This document shows, piece by piece, positions 60,223 through 64,000 of a stretch of 64,000 nt of DNA (position 1 is the stretch's first letter; each line of letters opens with the position of its first letter). The notes under the pieces are model-generated. The model saw only the letters and a program-made list of their open reading frames with translations. It searched no databases and was not told where the DNA came from. The DNA lies in contig SCVA01000015.1 in NCBI GenBank assembly GCA_004297005.1, forward strand, positions 1-64,000, written 5' to 3'. The stretch is from Nevskiaceae bacterium. GTDB taxonomy: Bacteria; Pseudomonadota; Gammaproteobacteria; Nevskiales; Nevskiaceae. Both the position numbers and the translations under genes were made by a program.

Positions 60223-61773
60223 CTATTTCGGCGGCGCGGCCGGCTCGTCGAGATGGAAGAAGCCGCGGATGCGCCGCAGCAGGCTGTCGGGATGCGGCGC
60301 CGGGCTCGCGGCCCGGGCCTCGGCGTTCGCCACCGCCTGCGAAAGGCCGCTGGCGCGGGCCGCGAGCACTTGCGAGATCGCCTGCGCCAGTGCCGGCCTG
60401 GCGCGCAGGATGCTCTCGAAGCCGGCCTTGTCCAGCCGGTAGCACTCGACCTCGCTGCGCGCGATGACCGTGGCCGCGCGCGGCTCGCCGGTCATCATGC
60501 CCATCTCGCCGAACACCGTGCCGGGGCTGAGCAACGCCACCCGCTGGCGCGCGCCGCCATTGGCCTCGTGCCAGACCTCGGCCTCGCCGGCGATCAGCAG
60601 ATACAGCCAGTGGGCGACCGCGCCCTGGCGGGTGATGACGCTGCCGGCGGCGAACGGGGTGCGCACCAGATGGCCGGCCAGGGCCTCCAGTTCCGTCGCG
60701 GTGAGCTGCGAGAACAGCTCCACGCCCTGCAGCGCCCGCACCCGGGCGGCGAGCTGCTCCTCACGCAACCGCGCCGCGCGGGCCTCGTCTTCGGCGATAC
60801 GGTGTATCACCGTGGTCGGCAGCGCCGGGGCGATGCCGGCGCGCTCCAGGGCGGCCAGCAGATGCACGCGCACCCGGCTGTCGGTGAGGTCGTCGCATTC
60901 GGGGTCGGCCAGCCAGTAGCGCAGCGCATAGCGACGCAGGCCGGGGCCCAGCTCCATGAGCAGGCATTGCGGCGCCGGCTCGGCGCAGACCTGAGCCAGC
61001 TCGGCGCCGGCCAGGGCCTGCTCGGCGACCGCGATCACCTGCGCCGCCGGCGTCTCGTAGCCGACCTCGAACCAGATCCAGCGCCGCCAGCGCAGCGCCT
61101 GGCTGTCCGGATTGCCGATCACCGCGTAGCGCGACTTCATCAGCGCGCTGTTGGGCACCACCACGGTCTCGCCGTTGCGGGTGCGGATGGCGGTATGGCG
61201 CCAGCGGATGTCGATGACGCGGCCGGAGAGCTCGTCGAGCTTCACCCAGTCGCCGATGGCGAGCGAGTCGTCCAGCTCCAGGAACAGGCCGCCGAGCACA
61301 TTGCCGAGCGTGTCCTGCATGGCGAAGGCGAGCACCGCAGTGATGATCGCCGAGGTGGTGACCAGGCTGGCGAGATCGACGCCGGCCAGACGCAGTTGCA
61401 GCAGGCCCCAGGCGGCGTAGGCGGCGATCAGCGCCACGTCCTCGACGATCCGCGGCGGCGCCAGGCCACGGCGGCGCAGCAGCACGCGGAACAGCGCCAG
61501 CCCGACCAGACGGATCACCGCGAAGCCGGTGGCGACCAGGGCGGCGCCGTGCGCCAGCGTGCCGGCACGCACCAGCCCCAGAGCCACCACCAGGGCCGTC
61601 ACCAGCTCCAGCAGCAGGCATAGCGCCAGCGCCACCAGGCTGTGCCGCAGCGCCGCCCGGTCGGCGGGCGCGGCGCGCCCGAGCGTCAGGCCGGCCAGCG
61701 CGCCGACGATCAGCAGATACGGCAGCTCGGCGCGCCAGAACAGCGCCCAGGCGGTGTTCGCGAATGAGTCCAT
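60223..61773 (-). CDS. MscS-family mechanosensitive channel with C-terminal cyclic-nucleotide-binding domain
   Basis: A 516-residue protein. About four membrane helices lead into the MscS pore and beta domain (ITAVLAFAMQDTLGNVLGGL, IGDWVKLDELSGRVIDIRWR, VVPNSALMKSR) and the mixed cytoplasmic vestibule. Residues about 370-480 are a cyclic-nucleotide-binding domain (LLIAGEAEVWHEANGGARQR, TVFGEMGMMTGEPRAATVIA): the phosphate-binding-cassette G-E-M is kept, and the usual R-S-A is R-A-A, so ligand gating by cAMP or cGMP is plausible but not certain. It would couple turgor release to a nucleotide signal. Confidence 0.92.
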   Translation of the reverse strand: MDSFANTAWALFWRAELPYLLIVGALAGLTLGRAAPADRAALRHSLVALALCLLLELVTALVVALGLVRAGTLAHGAALVATGFAVIRLVGLALFRVLLRRRGLAPPRIVEDVALIAAYAAWGLLQLRLAGVDLASLVTTSAIITAVLAFAMQDTLGNVLGGLFLELDDSLAIGDWVKLDELSGRVIDIRWRHTAIRTRNGETVVVPNSALMKSRYAVIGNPDSQALRWRRWIWFEVGYETPAAQVIAVAEQALAGAELAQVCAEPAPQCLLMELGPGLRRYALRYWLADPECDDLTDSRVRVHLLAALERAGIAPALPTTVIHRIAEDEARAARLREEQLAARVRALQGVELFSQLTATELEALAGHLVRTPFAAGSVITRQGAVAHWLYLLIAGEAEVWHEANGGARQRVALLSPGTVFGEMGMMTGEPRAATVIARSEVECYRLDKAGFESILRARPALAQAISQVLAARASGLSQAVANAEARAASPAPHPDSLLRRIRGFFHLDEPAAPPK

Positions 61774-61797
61774 GCGCCCGTCGGCGCGGCGCGCGCC

Positions 61798-63288
61798 TCA
61801 GCGCGCGTCCAGCGCCGCCTCCAGGGAGTCCACCAGGGCCGAGAGAATCTTCACCCGGGCGTGATACTTGTCATTGGCCTCGACCAGCACCCAGGGCGCC
61901 TGCGCGGTACTGGTGCGCTCGATCATGTCGGCCGCGGCAAGCTGGTAGGCATCCCATTTCTCCCGGTTGCGCCAGTCCTCGGGGGTGATCTTGAACCGCT
62001 TGAAGCGGGTCTGCTCGCGCTGCTTGAAGCGTCGCAGCTGCTCGGCTTTCGAGATCTGCAACCAGAACTTGGCGACCACCGTGCCATTGGCGGTCAACTG
62101 TTCCTCGAAGTCGTTGATCTCGGTATAGGCGCGCAACCAATCGGCCTCGGAGCAGAACCCCTCGACCCGCTCCACCAGCACCCGCCCGTACCAGCTGCGG
62201 TCGTAGATGGTGAAGCGCCCCTTGCCCGGAAGATGGCGCCAGAAGCGCCAGAGATAGGGCTGGGCGCGTTCCTCGTCGCTAGGCGCGGCGATGGGAATGG
62301 TGTGGTACAGGCGGGCATCCAGCGCCGAGGTGATGCGGCGGATCGCGCCGCCCTTGCCGGCGGCGTCCATGCCCTCGAACACGCAGACCACGTTGTGCCG
62401 CGCAAATCGGGGGTGCCGCGAGGCCAGCGCCAGACGGCCCTGCAGGTTCTCCAGTTGCCGCTGGTAGCTCGGCTTGGCCAGCTTCTGCTTGAGATCCATC
62501 CGCGCCAGGATGTGCAGATGGTCCGGCGGCCGGACCAGCGGTGGCGCCGAGGGCTTGGCCAGGGCTTTCGGCGACGTGGCCTGCAGGCGTTGCCGCAGCG
62601 CCTGCAGCAGGGCAGTGCCCACCGCCACCGCCCGGTAGCGGGGGTCGGAGCCCTCGACCACCAGCCAGGGCGACTGGGCGGTGCTGGTCTGGCGCAGGGT
62701 TTCCTCGCTGATGCGGTAGAAGCGGTCGTACTGCTGGAAGAAGTCCCAGTCGCGGTCGGTGACCCGCCAGCGGGTATCGGGGTCGGACTGCAGCTGCTCC
62801 AGGCGCTTCTTCTGGCGCTTGTGCGAGAGGTGAAACCAGAACTTCAGGATCAGCGCGCCCTCGTCGGCGAGCATGCGCTCGAAGTGGTTGATCTCCTCGA
62901 TGGAGCGCAGCAGATCGCCCTTGCTGCTGCGCTTGAACACGCGGTCGATGATCGGCGCGGTATACCAGGAGCCGAACAGGATGCCGATGCGGCCCTTGGG
63001 CGGCAGCGCGCTCCAGTAGCGCGCCGCCATCGGCTGGTCATGCGCGAGGCCCGAAGGATCGTCGAAGGCGTGGGTGTGGATATGCCGCGGGTCCATCCAC
63101 TCGTTGAGCAGATTGACGGTCTCGCCCTTGCCGGCGCCGCGCACGCCGGAGATCAGGATGATCACCGGGAAGCGGCCGTTCTGGCTCAGGTCGTACTGGG
63201 CGTCCAGCAGATCGGCACGCAGGCCCGGCTCGATCTGCCGGTAGCGGCTCTTGGACAGCTTGTGCCCGAGTTCTGCGGCTTCAAACAT
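61798..63288 (-). CDS. pap: polyphosphate:AMP phosphotransferase, two-domain PPK2
   Basis: A 496-residue protein of two PPK2 domains in tandem. The first (about 1-245) has a Walker-A-like VRGAGKGET, then HTHAFDDPSG and IGILFGSWYTAPIID; the second (about 265-490) has EGMDAAGKGGAIRRI, KGRFTIYDRSWYGRVLVERV and WLQISKAEQLRRF. In the related Pap of Acinetobacter and Pseudomonas PPK2B, such two-domain enzymes make ADP from AMP and polyphosphate. The second domain has the complete, normal active-site motifs, and the first is degenerate. The ATG at 63288 is chosen over upstream codons. A candidate FNR/Anr box lies about 100 bases upstream. Confidence 0.93.
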   Translation of the reverse strand: MFEAAELGHKLSKSRYRQIEPGLRADLLDAQYDLSQNGRFPVIILISGVRGAGKGETVNLLNEWMDPRHIHTHAFDDPSGLAHDQPMAARYWSALPPKGRIGILFGSWYTAPIIDRVFKRSSKGDLLRSIEEINHFERMLADEGALILKFWFHLSHKRQKKRLEQLQSDPDTRWRVTDRDWDFFQQYDRFYRISEETLRQTSTAQSPWLVVEGSDPRYRAVAVGTALLQALRQRLQATSPKALAKPSAPPLVRPPDHLHILARMDLKQKLAKPSYQRQLENLQGRLALASRHPRFARHNVVCVFEGMDAAGKGGAIRRITSALDARLYHTIPIAAPSDEERAQPYLWRFWRHLPGKGRFTIYDRSWYGRVLVERVEGFCSEADWLRAYTEINDFEEQLTANGTVVAKFWLQISKAEQLRRFKQREQTRFKRFKITPEDWRNREKWDAYQLAAADMIERTSTAQAPWVLVEANDKYHARVKILSALVDSLEAALDAR

Positions 63289-63358
63289 GGCGGTGCCCCC
63301 CGGCCCTGGACCCAGCCCTGGCGAATTCGCCGACTGGCGGTCCGGCTCAGGAGCCTGA

Positions 63359-63379
63359 GCCCCGGCCGGGGGCCGGGGC
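63359..63379. repeat. perfect 9-bp hairpin upstream of pap
   Basis: GCCCCGGCC (63359-63367) and GGCCGGGGC (63371-63379) close a GGG loop. It directly adjoins the FNR-like box and would be in the pap leader or promoter if transcription starts beyond it. It could be a terminator remnant, a leader structure or a regulator site. Confidence 0.5.
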
Positions 63380-63380
63380 A

Positions 63381-63394
63381 TTGACCTGCATCAA
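63381..63394. promoter_or_regulatory. FNR/Anr-type box upstream of pap
   Basis: TTGAC-CTGC-ATCAA matches the FNR/Anr consensus TTGAT-N4-ATCAA at 9 of 10 positions. Centre is about 100 bases from the pap start codon, a usual distance once a leader is allowed for. It suggests control of pap by oxygen limitation through an FNR-like protein; neither Crp/Fnr regulator in this window has the iron-sulfur Cys of FNR. Confidence 0.6.
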
Positions 63395-63424
63395 GCCCGC
63401 TCCGGTAGATGGCAGCCCGCCTCC

Positions 63425-63541
63425 CTAATGCTGGCGCAGACCACGCACCCGCAGCTTGAAGTTCATCGCCGGGCCGGGCGTCGGCGCGGTCTTGGTCTTG
63501 AGCACGTAGCCGGGCGTCGGCAGTTCCAGATCCAGCCGATG
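63425..63541 (-). pseudogene. 3' fragment of an unidentified gene (minus strand)
   Basis: The last 38 or so codons of a gene read LPTPGYVLKTKTAPTPGPAM, then NFKLRVRGLRQH and a TAG stop at 63425-63427. The third positions are almost all G or C, as in real genes here. Upstream, in the same frame, there is no start codon before a stop at 63572-63574, and the coding-like sequence ends near 63541, where the ferredoxin fragment on the other strand begins. So its 5' part is missing. No family is recognised. Confidence 0.5.
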
Positions 63542-63735
63542 GAACAGCCTGCGCGACCTGCCACGTGCACATCAGTGCGCCCTGGCTGGCCAAGCTGCCG
63601 CCGATGGCCGATTTCGAGAAGTCGATGCTGGAGTTCGCCGTCGACAACGACGAGTCCTCGCGCCTGGGCTGCCAGATCAAGATGACCGCGGAGCTCGACG
63701 GCATCGTCGTGCACACGCCGCTGGGCCAGCATTGA
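63541..63735 (+). pseudogene. 3' fragment of a [2Fe-2S] ferredoxin gene
   Basis: The frame reads GTACATCHVHISAPWLAKLP, then FEKSMLEFAV, SSRLGCQIKM and LDGIVVHTPLGQH with a TGA stop. This is the C-terminal half of an adrenodoxin-type [2Fe-2S] ferredoxin: the C-x2-C pair (CATC) and the distal Cys (GCQI) are there, but the first ligand of the usual C-x5-C-x2-C set and all the N-terminal half are absent. An in-frame TGA is at 63499-63501 with no start codon after it. The break coincides with the minus-strand fragment, so it is a dead gene piece or an assembly join. Confidence 0.7.
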
Positions 63736-63885
63736 GCCGGCGGAGTCGGGGCCCGCGACGCGAGCGCCAAAGCATCGGCCACGCCCCGAACGGGGCGCTG
63801 GCCTCGGCACTCTCGTCGTAGTGCATCCGTCGCCTTCGCCACGGACCCCAGCCGCGCGGGCGAGCGCGGGAACCGAACCAGGCGA

Positions 63886-64000
63886 TCAGTGCCCGCCGCT
63901 GTCCACGCTGGAGTCGGGCGCCGCATATCGCTTCCAGCCCCAGCGCTCCCGCACCACGTAGATCAACAGGGCAACGAAGCCGAGCAGCAGCACCGCCACG
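63886..64000 (-). CDS. C-terminal end of a small membrane protein (runs off the right edge)
   Basis: Thirty-eight codons are visible: one membrane helix (VAVLLLGFVALLIYVV), then RERWGWKRYAAPDSSVDSGG and His, with a TGA stop at 63886-63888. The positive residues after the helix put the C-terminus in the cytoplasm. No family can be named from this much. A GCCCC-GAAC-GGGGC hairpin stands about 90 bases downstream of the stop. Confidence 0.6.
   Translation of the reverse strand, partial: VAVLLLGFVALLIYVVRERWGWKRYAAPDSSVDSGGH

Noticed and set aside
61861-63384. 507-codon plus-strand open frame opposite pap
   Set aside because: Antisense to both PPK2 domains.
1-64000. CRISPR arrays, tRNA or rRNA genes, insertion sequences, prophage genes
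   Set aside because: No regularly spaced repeats, cloverleaf segments, transposases or phage structural genes were seen on reading both strands.

Overview
The window is very GC-rich, tightly packed DNA with short gaps, many 1-4 bp stop/start overlaps and strong G/C third-position codon bias. The gene content (BcsG-type cellulose locus, winged-helix/kinase/TPR fusion regulator, CzcCBA-like efflux, Tex, polyphosphate:AMP phosphotransferase) suggests a gammaproteobacterium, most likely in or near Lysobacterales/Xanthomonadales. That placement is inference. I found no rRNA or tRNA gene, insertion sequence, CRISPR array or prophage.

Layout. 1-14815 (- strand): one large lipid-assembly operon, transcribed as ABC-2 ATPase, ABC-2 permease, a 2508-residue megasynthase (two PfaD-like flavin barrels, KS, AT, three ACPs, KR), a 1480-residue megasynthase (KS, AT, double-hotdog DH, fused phosphopantetheinyl transferase), a stand-alone ACP and a GT1-type glycosyltransferase that runs off the left edge. 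Together these could build, glycosylate and export a polyketide-like secondary lipid, in the style of PUFA synthases and heterocyst glycolipid synthases. 14816-15706: about 890 bp with no recognisable gene but a striking hairpin. 15707-22547: signalling genes: a REC-EAL phosphodiesterase, a three-gene operon (phosphate-binding-like protein, porin-like barrel, hybrid kinase) and an MHYT membrane sensor. 22544-26980 (-): a five-gene operon whose products all carry export signals: a low-complexity protein, two paralogous Cys-rich proteins flanking a small beta protein, and a secretin lipoprotein. It is divergent from a winged-helix/Ser-Thr kinase/TPR protein (27165-29903) preceded by 11-bp-period direct repeats.

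30020-36504: a lipoprotein alpha/beta hydrolase, two DUF4398/OmpA envelope lipoproteins, two CsbD-like stress proteins, a fatty-acid-hydroxylase-family membrane protein and two paralogous Crp/Fnr regulators; a 30-bp palindrome lies upstream of one of them. 36664-44885: a heavy-metal RND efflux operon (C, B, A) divergent from a cytochrome b561-like gene and an OmpR/histidine kinase pair. 44925-48184: a hypothetical gene, tex and an SRPBCC protein.

48312-57830: a cellulose locus split into two convergent arms, bcsA-bcsG (+) and bcsB-bcsC (-). 58014-63288: D-lactate dehydrogenase-like gene, a conserved membrane protein, a YgjP-type metallopeptidase, an S4 RNA-binding protein, an MscS channel with a cyclic-nucleotide-binding domain, and a duplicated-domain PPK2 (Pap) under a probable FNR/Anr box. 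63425-63735 holds two gene fragments on opposite strands, both missing their 5' parts at the same point near 63541: a rearrangement scar or an assembly join. The right edge cuts a small membrane protein.
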